A DNA stretch of 64,000 nucleotides from Bimastos eiseni (Eukaryota > Annelida > Clitellata > Crassiclitellata > Lumbricidae). The notes beneath the pieces are model-generated. The model had not been told where the DNA came from and did not search any database. It saw nothing but the letters and a program-made list of their open reading frames with translations. The DNA lies in NCBI GenBank assembly GCA_959347315.1, contig OY365814.1, positions 2,655,661 through 2,719,660 of the forward strand. The letters run 5' to 3'. The position numbers and the translations under genes are program-made. Shown here one piece after another: positions 44,901 to 58,000 of the stretch (within the stretch, counting starts at the first letter, position 1; the number at the start of each line of letters is the position of its first letter).

Positions 44901-47900
44901 TAGCTTCTATCGCTGCAATGACCAATGCATAAAGAAAGGCAGTCACCTAAGCTGTTGTCAGATTAGATCCGTCACAGCGCATAAAATGTGCTATATAAAT
45001 GGGGAACACAGTTGTGATGAAACATATGGTGTCTGATGAAGTTAGAGTTAAAGTCACATTTCCACTCGGTTAATATTGGATTTGACAAGAAAGAAATGAC
45101 TGGAGAATAAAAGAAATATTGGAGTAAGACTGAGTCCCATACGCTATGTACCCTCGGTCTCTCGCCCTACTTATTTCGCAGTAAGGGTTACGAACCATAT
45201 TCAACCAATCGTCACGTTTAAAATATGATGCAATTGCCAAATATAGATCTTAATGTAATGCTAGATAATTCAGTCGTTTCGGATAAGTAAAGCTAGAGGA
45301 AGATAACCTGGAGTTAGGAGACGGAGAGTCAGTCAGAGTTCAGACAGAGAGAGAGAGAGAGTGAGACGCAGTTATGGCAGCCTCAGCAGAGAGGTCTGCT
45401 ACAATACATCAGGCGACGATGGCAGAGTTTTATTATGTCTATTATATACAGTCAATAATAGCATTTATTTGGACAGACTAGAATGGATCATCATTCGTCG
45501 TTGCTGTTGTAACCGAATCTCTCTTTCTCTCTTGAAGTATATGCACGTTCAACAATTCAATGACATTAAACAAAAAAACATGTATTTGCGCGAATCCTGA
45601 TTCAGTTGTTGTTCCTTAAAGCAAATGGGGTAGATTACTACTGTTATTTATTGTGGACTATATCGGTTAAGTTTAGCCTACATCAGTTTTTTTTTTGCAA
45701 CTTGTTAGAGCTTGGTCAAAGTGATTTGCTATAATAGGTCGACTATCTCTTTAAAACGTTTCGGCATAGTAAGCAGAAGTAGAGGTAAGGTTAGTATTTA
45801 ATATACTAATGCCTCTTAGAGACTGAGAGGATGATATCATTTTCTCGCCATTGTTCCTTTCTTATGTCGACTGCGCTGAAGGAGCTGACATGCTGCTTTT
45901 GACATTCAAGTGGAGCGTGGAGCTAATAAAGATTACAATTACAATTAGGGCTACATGACTTCCAGGGCTTGGTGGGGAGTGGTGTATATAGTAGGCGGTT
46001 ATAATTAAGCCTATCGTGCTTTTAAAAGGCTGCTAAAATTCAATAGACATTAACTAAAGCTTTAGTAAACACACATTTCCGTAATCGTAAGCTTAAATTG
46101 TATAAAGCACCACCATAGACAAAGCATGTTGTACTAGTCTATTACCGAGAGGCTGCGTTAAGTTCGAATTTGTGGATGATAAAGATTAGGAAATCTTGAA
46201 GCTACAATGATACGAAAAAATAATCAACTGTTATGTATTCTGAAATCAATCGTCTTAATTCGATTTCAATGCGTTCTAGATTCGTAATACAGGTTCAGCT
46301 AACTTGAAAGATATGTGGATGATTATAACTGAAGTTTGAAAGAGTAAATGAGCCGACGGAATACGAAAGTTCAGCGCACCAATTTCGTCAGTCTTTGAAC
46401 AAACGGTTTAGGTCTGCCTGCGCATTAACCAAAAATCCACGTGTACTGCTCGTGAAGTTAATCTTCATATCGCTATAACTACTGAATTGCTAGTTATACA
46501 GATAGGGTCTACGCCTACACATAGCTCACGCAGATCCACCTTTTTCGTTCAAACCTAAATGCATGCAAAGATGTTCCCAATGTAGGCCTATCCATGCGTG
46601 CATCTATGTAATTTATACACTTATACAATGTCGGCATACATAATATACAGAGATATGCATGCATGGAGACATACAGGTATACTGTAAGTTTCTCAGCTTC
46701 TGCCATCATAGACGATGACGTGGAACTTCCGGGATTCCAACCATGAGTAACCATTCAAGTCTTCACGAATCTAATGCCTTTTCATCTGAGAGCATGAGTA
46801 CCAATCAGCTAATTTCTTCTAAACACAGCCACAGTTGAGAAGGTCCGGCTCTGTCTAGCAGTCCATAGTAAGACTGCAGTCTACCTCGTAATCGTTTACT
46901 GCGATGGAGAAAAGCGAAGGCTGCACTGGCTTCCTGAGCTTGCAAGCCACTTCTTAAGACATGCGTTGACAAGTTCAACGAATGGTGGTGGGGTCAGGTG
47001 ACACGATGGCTTGCACGGCAACTACGTTTTGAGGGCAGTCAAGATTCGGAGTTTGACTCATGGAACATCAATTTGTTTCTTCTATCCATTTTCTCACACT
47101 AAGGTCTGAAAGATTAACCGTCAGTTCTGCTTGTTCAATCAATATTCGTTTACCCGGGTTTTATGCTCTCAAAACGCAGCTAGTTACAATGGTCATTATA
47201 TAAATATATATATATTATAGGATCAGATTTAAATATACATAGGATTAGATTTAGAAGTAGAGATGATCATCTCTCCTCTTTCTAGATCATGCTCTGCACT
47301 TGACATGTTGCTTAATAGAATCGAGAGCAGATTAGATAAAATTTCACAGAATCAGACAGACACTGAAAATAAACTATAACTCAGACTAATCAGATTCTAT
47401 CAGAGTCAGTCAGAGTTATGCTATCGATTTAACAATCTGCTATGAATACAACCAAACCAAGCCCCGCGAGATGATCATTCATAAAAAACGATCAACTGAC
47501 TAACTAGTTTGTCAGTTTATCGTTTTTCTATGAATGATCATCTCGCGGGGCCTGGTTTGGTTGTATTCAGGCGTATTCGATATATGTATTCGATAAACTG
47601 ACTAACTATATATATATGCTATCTATTGACATATATATATATATAATATTTTGTATGATTTTTATCATAAAACCTTAATCAACTGTTACAAGTAACAGTA
47701 TATTCCAGACAAGAACATGAAAACAAACGTCTGCTATTTTAGCATCATACGCAGCGCTCGTGTATAAGATGGGGACAAACAAAAATGCTTGTTATTATAC
47801 CGGGATATATATCATTAGAATAATGGTAGGCTGCACAAAATTAATATGGGCCTACCATGCATGTTGACATATCATTGTTCTAAATATCTCTGTCACAAAA

Positions 47901-49010
47901 TTTTCAATCTGCACAAGATTTATAGGGCATATAGAATACGTTATTCTGCGCACGCTGGCATACGTTTTAGGATGTAAATGGTATGTCGACATATCGGGTT
48001 GTTGCTCAAAACGCGTCAATTATAGTTTGGTACGGTGCTGGACGTATTATACATTAACTTAAACTTGATTGCACACTCTTTATCTTGTATCGAGCAATAC
48101 ACTGTACGATTCTATTCTTGATTGCGGAGCCAACGGTTGCCAACGGACTCAAGCAACTGCAAGGATGATCTAAGCACTGACTCGGGAAACTGAGTGACGG
48201 ATCTTAGAACTCGATTCGTTTTATAGAAAACTAGCTGAATTACCCGGCTTTGCCCGGGTAGAACTAATGTAAGCTTGTCCTTACAAGTTTGAAAAGTGTT
48301 GAGCATTGCTTCTCCATGGTGGTTGAACCACATTTTTAGCGAAGGTGGCTGCTACTCACCGCCTACGGCGGGTCGCCTGTGCTGTGAACTGCTTGTCGCC
48401 CAGATAGTAAGGGCGTCATCTACGCACTGGTTGAAGCACATTTTTTATTTTATTTTTACCGGCTCAATTAAAAATTTTTTGGCTGAGAGAGCCATTGCCA
48501 TGACGCAACAAAATAATTCATCACTGACAAAGAATGAAGGGCAGAATTAGTTCCTTCTTTGGCAGTGAAACACCACAGGAAGATCTGTCCATCCTGCTCC
48601 AAGGCCACGCTGATGAAGATGACATCGGGCACTCAGGGCAGGGAATGACTGAATGACTGTGATATTCAAGAAGAGTTCTAGTGTGTCCATAAACATTCCA
48701 CAACAACATTGAATACTTAGGATCATTCTCCTTTTTAGTTGATGCATTACATGTTTTAGTACAACTCTAATTCTGTTTTTTGTTCCTCAATGCACAATTT
48801 GCTCAATAACGTTTGAAGTTTACATGGTGAAACACTTTGACCTTGAGCGACCTCTAAACACTCATCAATCTCTCTCAAATTTGGCAGAACAGTAGGCAGA
48901 CATAGAACAAAAAAAGAGTTGTGGAGGACAATAATCTGAGAAAGTTCATTATTTTGGACCACCCTAATGATGTATATACGCATATGTGGGCGTGTGGACG
49001 TATGCATATG

Positions 49011-49042
<32 letters not shown>

Positions 49043-52000
49043 TAATTATATATATATATGTATATAGATATATCTGTATGTGTGCGTGTATGCGTGTGTG
49101 TGCAGCGCACAGATACCGTCTGTCTATGACTTTTTTAAATTGTCATTTATTAACATATATTACTCGGCAAACGCTGAGTTCACGCAGATACATTTCAGGG
49201 ATCTGTTTCTGTAGTACGAAGGTTCGATAGTCCAAAGATTGCATGGTGCCGGTCGATAGGTGATAAGATTGCGAATTTAGTGAAAGCAAGATAGATGAAA
49301 GAATTATGTTTGGCTAGAAGCTGGATTGAACAATTCTTTTTATTCATCCAGCTTCCATTTTGGCATGATTCTTTTCATTTCAGTGCAGCTCCCAGTTTTA
49401 CACATTCTTGTCATCAATTATTCCAGCTTCTAGTTTAATAATAATTATTATTAATGTTTGAGTATAGAAGCCTCTGACTATCGAACCTTTTTATAATCGA
49501 ACCTTCGGACTATTGAACCTTCGGATTATCGAGCGGACCCCGTCCTTAAAAAGTAACAACTTAACAACTAGACCTCGGTGTATTATACTGACCTTTTATG
49601 ATACCGTACGCAAGACTGAAACCTGTACTGACATCGGAACTATCTGTTTTAAAAGTTACTTTTACATGGCTGCATGAGGGTATCGTGATAACTGCAGGAA
49701 TCTGTGAGCCCGAATAGCGTGGCGTTGTAAAGTTTATTCCAGATGAGCACTCAATCTACAATGAAACACGCTTTTAGTATGATAAGCTTAGAGAAGCAAA
49801 CATAAATTATTTCGTGACAATTTTTATACACGCCCACTTGGCAGTATAGTAGTGACTACGTGTGCGTTTTTGATACGAATGTGCAACATAAGAGGAAGGA
49901 AAGCTCGTTTGGGAACCCCTCCAAAATCTAAACTTCGTCTCATCTTTTCACAAATTTGGCGAAAGTTATGACGGTTAATTATTATGGCAATAACCCTTTT
50001 CAGCTATGAAGAACTCTTGCCGTGTTAATTTACATTGTTACAATTGTCATTGGTCACTGCATTAGACTCATGATGCTAGCTAGGCTTCCTCTGCAATCTG
50101 TGCAATGTGCATCATCGTAATACGTCGAAACGTGCTGCGTCGATGTATCATCATCGAAAGCAGGATCATGTCCTCGATATCTTCGAAGAGTGATTTGAGA
50201 GTGTAAGTGTCTAGTTGCATAATCTGGTATGATGACGTTTCATCACTGGGCGGTTCATCATGATAGGCCTACGCAGGGCCGTGCCGAGTTATAATTGTGC
50301 CCTGTGCCTAGCATCAATCTGGCGTCCCCACATTTTGAAAATAGTATTTGCACCCTGTGCCTAGCATCGATCTGGCGCCCCCACATTTTTAAAATAGTGC
50401 ATTTTATGGAATAATGAATTATTCTACCCTGAAATGTGCGCCCTTCTCACATTTGCGCCCGGGCCAAGGCCTCGCTGGCCCCTCCCTTGGTACGGGCCTG
50501 GGCCTACGTGTCATCAAGTGGACTATAACTCATCAGAGGACGTTTCATGACAGGACGTTTCATCACCAATGATTACAGTTTTATTACTTCAATATTTAGT
50601 AGCAATTTAATTTTTCAAGCAATGCAAAACAGCGTTTGAATAACATTAACAAGCAACATCGCAGATGAATTTTCATCCGTTATGTGAATGTTTACAAGGG
50701 AAAGTGGGGGCAAGTTGGTTGCGGGGGCAAGTTGGTGTTTGCGCTATATAATTATAATGCGGGGCAGGAAAGACGTCTAACAAGAAATCTATCGTTGAGC
50801 ATGTCAAGCCTTAATGGTGGTCATGTGCTACTGTGCTTTATTTCCGCTTGTTACTTAAAAGTAGGTTGTCCTATTTACTGCTTAAAATATTTCATTGTTA
50901 TAAAATATCGTATATCATAATCCACATAAATGCAAAATTTATGGCAGATGAGTTATTTTGTTAAGCATTCGTTGCGTTTTATTATTGGTATATCTTGTTT
51001 ATCCAAATCACGCTGTGCAAACAGTGACCACGAGATTTTGTAGTTTGGACTTGTTGGGGCAAGTTGGCGGGGACAAGTTGGCGGATGCAACCAACTTGCC
51101 CCAATGGTCAGCCATCTGGCACCACTATAGACCTAAAGGTAATTATCCATGTGTCCAGTAATTGTTACATTAAACTGATGTCATTGTAATAGTAAACTCG
51201 AAACTTGCAAAATGACTGCAAACGCGGTGTCGCCGTAACCAGCTTATTCACAAGCGTATAGAATCTTCGGACTATCGAACCTTCGGACACCTTTACTTAG
51301 TACTTACGGTGTATTGATATTATCGGGACTCAAAATAGCTACTATAACCTATAATAACGGTTTTCCAGAGCGATCGATAATTGAACATTTCCTGTTCAAA
51401 CTTTAAAGCGCTCTGTTTTCATTTTGCTTTTAAATTAAAGTTAATAATTGCGTACCAAATTTTCAAGGCCAGCGCCGCCACTAACGCCTCATCAAGTGAA
51501 ATATTCATCATAGGACGTTTCATCTCTTTTCATCACTGTTTCAACCATTAATTTCTTAATCAAATATAAATTAGCAGACCCGCTTAATGTTTTGCACCCT
51601 TCCCCTATTTTGTCGAAAAAATCTGCGAAATCGGGCTGAAACATTCACATCTAATACTAATCAAATAAAACATACGCAGAGCCTTATTTGACTTAATATC
51701 TGTCTAGTCGCTTCATATGACTATCACTAGAAACTTCTATAGCGCCGCCATAATAATACATAAGGGCATCAACCGACGGCGCACCAAAACAAATCCGAAA
51801 TCAGGTCAAATCCAAAAGAGACAGAATGACAGTCTAAGGAGGATAGGCAAGGGTAAATAAAAAGGTTTGAAGCCGAGATCGAAAAGAAACTAAAGACTCA
51901 GCAGCCCGAACGGTACCCTGGCTGACCAAAAGAAAGTGTGTTATAGGTAATTACATCAAATTTTCTAAAAATTTAATTCGTTGCTCGACAGGAAGCCAAT

Positions 52001-55000
52001 GCAATGATTTAAGAACGGGATTTATGCGATCCCACCTATGGTAACAGTAACAACCCTGGACAGGCAGTTTTGTAATCTTTGTAGTTTCAACAAGTTAGCT
52101 TTTGTAATACCAAACAGGAGAGAATTGCAGTGATCTAGGCGACTGGAGACAAGTGCGTTAGCCAGTAGGATTCTCGTTTCAGCAGGGATATATTTTCGAA
52201 TACTTAGTATGTCACGAATATAGTAAAAATAGGATTTTGCAAATTGAATTTACTTGGTCATTTAATGACATCACTGGATCAAAACAAACGCCTAAGTTCC
52301 GTGCAGAGAGAGCGCATAATCTGAGAAACACCCAGGTTTAAAGAATCAATGGATTCGTATTGCTTAAGCCGCTGGAATGTACCCAATGCTAAAAGAAATG
52401 GTCTTGGACTCATTTAACAGCAACTTGTTAGCAGTCATCCATGAATGAACATCTGAGAATGCTTATATGGAGGATGCACATGTCAGATTATTAATGGATA
52501 GATAGATTTGTGAGTCATCAGCATAAAAGTGCTAAACGTATGTATACCATGTATGCCTTTACTTCAGTATAATTTGGTACTATGAATTGATCATAATTTC
52601 TATCAATTTTATGCTCATAAAAGGGTTTTAGGAGAAGCTTATTTATAAACAGGCATTAGTAGGGACCTATTTATATTACAAAGAATATTCTCTTGCAATA
52701 AATTACTGAATGTTAAAGTTAAACAAACGTTTTTTTTTTAAATTTCCTGAAAAATAAAATACATGTAGCGACGAAGTAGTGAAGCAATAAAACATTAATT
52801 ATTTGTGAAGAAACGTCCAATAATGAAATGTCCTATGATAAAACTTCCTATGATGAAATGTCCTAGGATATAACTTCCTATGATGACATGTCCTAGGATA
52901 AAACTTCCTACGATGAAACGTCCTAGAATCGCATATTTGTTTAATCAAGATCAGTGTCGTCGGTGTTAGGCCTACTTCTAGGGTGCTTTACAGGATTGTT
53001 CAGGTCAGAATCTTTGAAAGTAAAAGAACCATGTTCAGGATAGCATAATAAGTACAGCTAAACAGCTTTAATTGTTTCTTGAAAGGAGGAAGGGATTTGA
53101 TCTTCTGAATGGTTGCAGGAAGACTATTCCAGGCACATGAACCAGCGACATAAAGGACCGATTGCCCATTTACAGTAGGACCTGGCTCACGACACAATAT
53201 CAGATTATTTTGATGACCACTGCCTCGATCTGCTTGGTTCATGACGGCCTGGTTGTGGCCTGGTATGGTCTGAGAGAGACAATAAAATTCAATGAGATCG
53301 TAGTAAAAGACCTCTTCTTTTGCTGTGCGCGCTTTCACCGTGACATAGTCGACCCAGGTCACCTTCTAAACGATCGACAGAGACATTGTATGAGCCTAGA
53401 CTCTAGAGTGAAATCAAATTACTTCGGAAATTATACAATTGACTTAACGTTATGCTGTCTAGACTTGTCAAAGCGTCCTCTAAACGACGAGTGATCTGTT
53501 ATGACGCTGTATAAATCGTAGTATTCGTCATCATAATGGATAAACCTCTACCTGATTCACGCTCGCGGCCATGAGATCGGTAAAGCATCATAACATTTCG
53601 GATGGGATAAGCAAGCTACAGAGAGAAACTTGCACCATTTTATGTTCAGGTAATATTTTGTGTAAAACCTATGTACAGCAGTAATAGTTGTTGTGCTGGT
53701 CAGTGTTATCCTCTGATGTTTCACCTAATCTACGCAAAGCGACTTCGGAACACACACGCAACAATTTTATTGTCTGCTAGATGGGGAACCCAGTTGCACG
53801 AGTTGAGACAGGTTTTTGGCCGTGGAGAGCAGGAAAACGGCGACCACGGGTTCAACAACCCATCTACTGGGTGTTCCATGTGTTCCCCGAGCGAACGGCG
53901 AAGGTTACGAGTGAATAGCTGTAATAGTGTGGAAATGCATAAACGGAATTGCATATAGACACTGATGAGTACAAAGTACATACCCACTGGGCAAACTATG
54001 GCCAACTACTGCTACCTGTACGATATCTCCCAAACCGTAAAATAAGAAGAGGTGTGGCAGACAGATACCACGTGCATATGTCGGCAAATGTACAGAAGAT
54101 GCTTCGTCGACACGATCCTGGCGAATAAAATGGAAACTTTCCTTGGGTCCTGAGACAGGTTTTTAACCCTGGAGACCAGAAAGAAGGCTGCCGAGAATTT
54201 CACCAACCCATTGACTGCGTGTCCCAGGTGTTCCCCCAGCCAACTGTGAAGGCTTCGAGTCAATAGTTCTAAAACTGTGCAAGTGCATAGCTGGACAGAC
54301 AGACAGAAGCACACAGAATGAGAATTATTTTGGGACACACTTCAAATAATATACTTGATTTTATGGTAAGGGGTCATGGAGTTCAGCACAGTAAGCAAGG
54401 TGACTTTTCTGCCAGTGTATGGGCCTACTACTAATAGACCTTTGTGTTAAATTAGTTTAGAAGGCCATTGCAAAACATAAATGTTAACCCTTACCCCTCC
54501 AATTACATCAAGCGCATTAAAATTGGCCGTTCGCAGCGGCCTCAGGAGTGGTAAGGGTTAATATGGATAGGGCAACTTTTGACATTGGTACTTAAAAGCG
54601 TGTACGATCTAATTACTTCGTAAATCATAAGCAACATCAGCTATGAATGTTGTAAAGCGAGGTATGGCACATAATATTATATTTATTTGGTGAATCAAAG
54701 TTGCTCCGTTACAGTGATCAGCGATCATGGAAGAGTGCATGGCACTAATATCACACGCTGTATACAGAATTGCATTACTTTACATTTACTGTACAACTCT
54801 GACTAGTATCCGGTATCTAATATGAGTTTGTATTGAATCGTAATACATACCGCTACCCAATCATAGGATTCCTCGGTATTGAATGCAGTAAACACAATAG
54901 TGACTGTGAATCCAGATGAAGCAACGATAAAGCTATAACAATCAGTGGAACTTGAGTATGCTGCCGGATAATTCGGAGATGAAATTGTCCCAGTAGGTCT

Positions 55001-58000
55001 AGTGAGAGTGTAATAGCCACAGACTGTATAAAACACAGGAGAAAAACATTTGTTAGTAGCTTGCAGCGCGATCTGTAAAATTGTAGGCCTAATTGATATT
55101 TTCACAACTAGAAACCGAAAAAAAAAATTTCGCGCTTCGTGCGTTTGCAAAACTTTACTTTTACAACTTTCAAAACGATGCCGGCACTGTTGGCAAGGGC
55201 TAGTGGTGTCGGCATCGTTTATAAAGTCGACGATTCGACAATTTCACAGGCCTATGCATTAAATTATAACACATATTTCACCAACAAATAATTCACGACT
55301 AAATAATGGTTGATGGATAAAAAGCCTAACGAATGATAAATTCCATTTTTCGCCTATTGCATTTGATTAAATAGAAGTTGGATTGTTAATAATAATGTCT
55401 GCAAATCCAGCTTCTGGTTCAGCAAGAACCATTTTTGTCAATTCAACTTCTATTTAGGCAAATATTCTTTTCAATGATCCAGCACTTATTTCAGTAGGCA
55501 TTATGTTTATCTAAATAGAATCAGTTTTGGAAGAATTTCGCTCACCCATCCAACTTCTATTCCAGCATCATTAATATCACCAATCCAGCTTCTATTTTAA
55601 CGAACACAGTGGACCATAGTGCATCAACCATTTGTCGTCGACTTAAAATGTCAGTGCTCTGCCTCTTCTATCTTTAGTTCTTAACTTTTTGACACTATGG
55701 GCCGTCCATATGTGACCTCACGCGCCTAGGGAAGGGCCACAAATTTGTGACGTGTGACAAGGGGAGAGGGTCTTCGAAATGTGAAATTTTATTAAAAACT
55801 TACACTCATTTAAACAAGTTCCACTTCATTATCAGTAGTTGTTACCACAATTAAACAATATATTATGATTCTGATAGTCTTTCATCGTGTAATCATTATT
55901 GGCTACCTAAATTTTCCATTTTTCTTCGTTCTACTGTTATAATTTGAAATATTTTATAGTTACAAATAAAGTTTTTGATAATTATAAGAAAACTTGCATT
56001 ACATTCTTGACATCTGGTTTGATTTTTGGGGGGGTCAGGGCCCTGTGACCTGACGTCATATTTGAGGGGTCATGGCAGTTATGACGACGTTTTATGTAGG
56101 GGGATAGGTCAAAAATCGTCAAAAATTGCGTGACATCATTTATGAACGGCTCCCCTAGCGTTCAGGCACTTCCTTTTTTTACACTTTAAGCACTGACTAA
56201 TACTAAATGAACCGAACAGAATAAACAGATGGACGCAGGTGCTGCCGACAGAAATTCGGTGCCCATAGTCTCCTTAGGCAAAGCAGTGACCGAAATCCGG
56301 GCCCCTACGCCTACATGAAGATGGAAGCAGATTTCATATTAACCGAAATTGGTCAAATTTCAAAAGACAGTAAAGCACGATAGCGAGGAAGTCGGAGAAA
56401 GATTTGATTGTTAGTCTGCCGTCTCTTATGAGTTTCATGGATGCAATAATCAACAGAATAATCATGAGTAATAATGAACTAACAATGACCTGTAATTATT
56501 TGTAGAAAGTTTTTCATTTAAGATTTTTATGGAAATACCAAAGCTGAGAAGGCACTGAAAGCAGTGATATTGATCTTGAAGAAGCTGAAGATTGGTCAGT
56601 GTTTGATGTCTTGAAATTCATTGTTGAATGGGACTTTTGGAATTTCTCCCTATTCTCTAATTAAGACCACAATCATTTCTCGGAATCAGTGTTTCTGTGG
56701 CATCACATGAGAGGAGTTTTTCAAAGCTAAACTTATAAAAAACTGTTTACGATCTATCATGCGACAGTCGAGGAGTTAAGATTTTGCGATTCTCTCAATT
56801 AAAAGTGATGTAGCACAAGGCATTGATCTCGATGAAGTTATTAGTTATTAAGAAAATCGCTGTTTTGAAGGGAAGGAAAGGTTCTGATAAAGGCTGATAA
56901 TCGAAAACCTTGATGCAGAACAGTAATAGACTCTCAAACATGTCATACCCTTGCTCCTATGGATCAATTTAAGTTGTTATTTGGGCAGTTAATATCAGTG
57001 AAATTTCAACAGAGAAACTCATATCATGTACCGGTAACATTTAATGTTGATTTGAAATCCTAATTTTGATTTTTGATGTAGCCTTGTTCTTAACGCATTT
57101 AGGCCTACCACGAACTATTTTGCATTATTTATCTGTCCTTCGCAATAATAGGCCTACTTTGGTGTTTTTGTGCGTAATCTACATATATTACTAAGGATTC
57201 TATAATGGTCTCGTAATGGAAGAGTCGGAGTAGGCCTACGGGAGAGGGGCCGCCACATCATGAAAGAAGTCGGGAGGGGTGACACCACGATTTACCGCAC
57301 TGGGCGACGCCAGCCCAAGCGACACCACTGGTAACACTGACCCCACTGAGAAGCTTTTATTATTTTAAAACTCGATGTCGTCCCTACTACGACTTAAAAT
57401 ACAATTTCAAATGTATTCCACCTCAAACACTGCCTACACCCGACGCTCTTCCACTTTCAATGCCTCATCCAACAGCCCATATCCATCACATCATACACCT
57501 CATTCTCTAGCTCCCGTTCCACCTCCTAACCACTCATTCTTCTTTCCTCTTTTCTTCAAGTACATCCGCTCTTTTCTACAACCCTCTCCTTTCTCCTTGC
57601 GCCCTCCTCCTTCCTCTACCATTAACTCCACTTCCACGTCCATACCTCTCTCCCTCCACTCCTCTCTTTCCGCACTCCCTCCTATGTTCACCTTCTATTT
57701 CGTCCGCTTTCTCACACTCTTTTGTTACACTCCTTTTTTCCCCTAATTTTTCATAACCGCTTACATCTACCTCCTTCTTCTCCTCTTGACAATCTCCTGC
57801 TCCACGTTTCTACTCTCTCTCTTACTTATTTCTTCCCTATCTGTCCATCCTTTCACCCATTTCATATTCGCTCTTGTCCTTCACATCCTTCTGAATTTTA
57901 AACTCTTCATCCACTTCGTCTTCTTCCTCTCTTCCGTCACCTCCACCTTCTGTTCTCCATTTCCTCCTCCATCACCTCCTCTTCATCCGCCAATTCCTCC

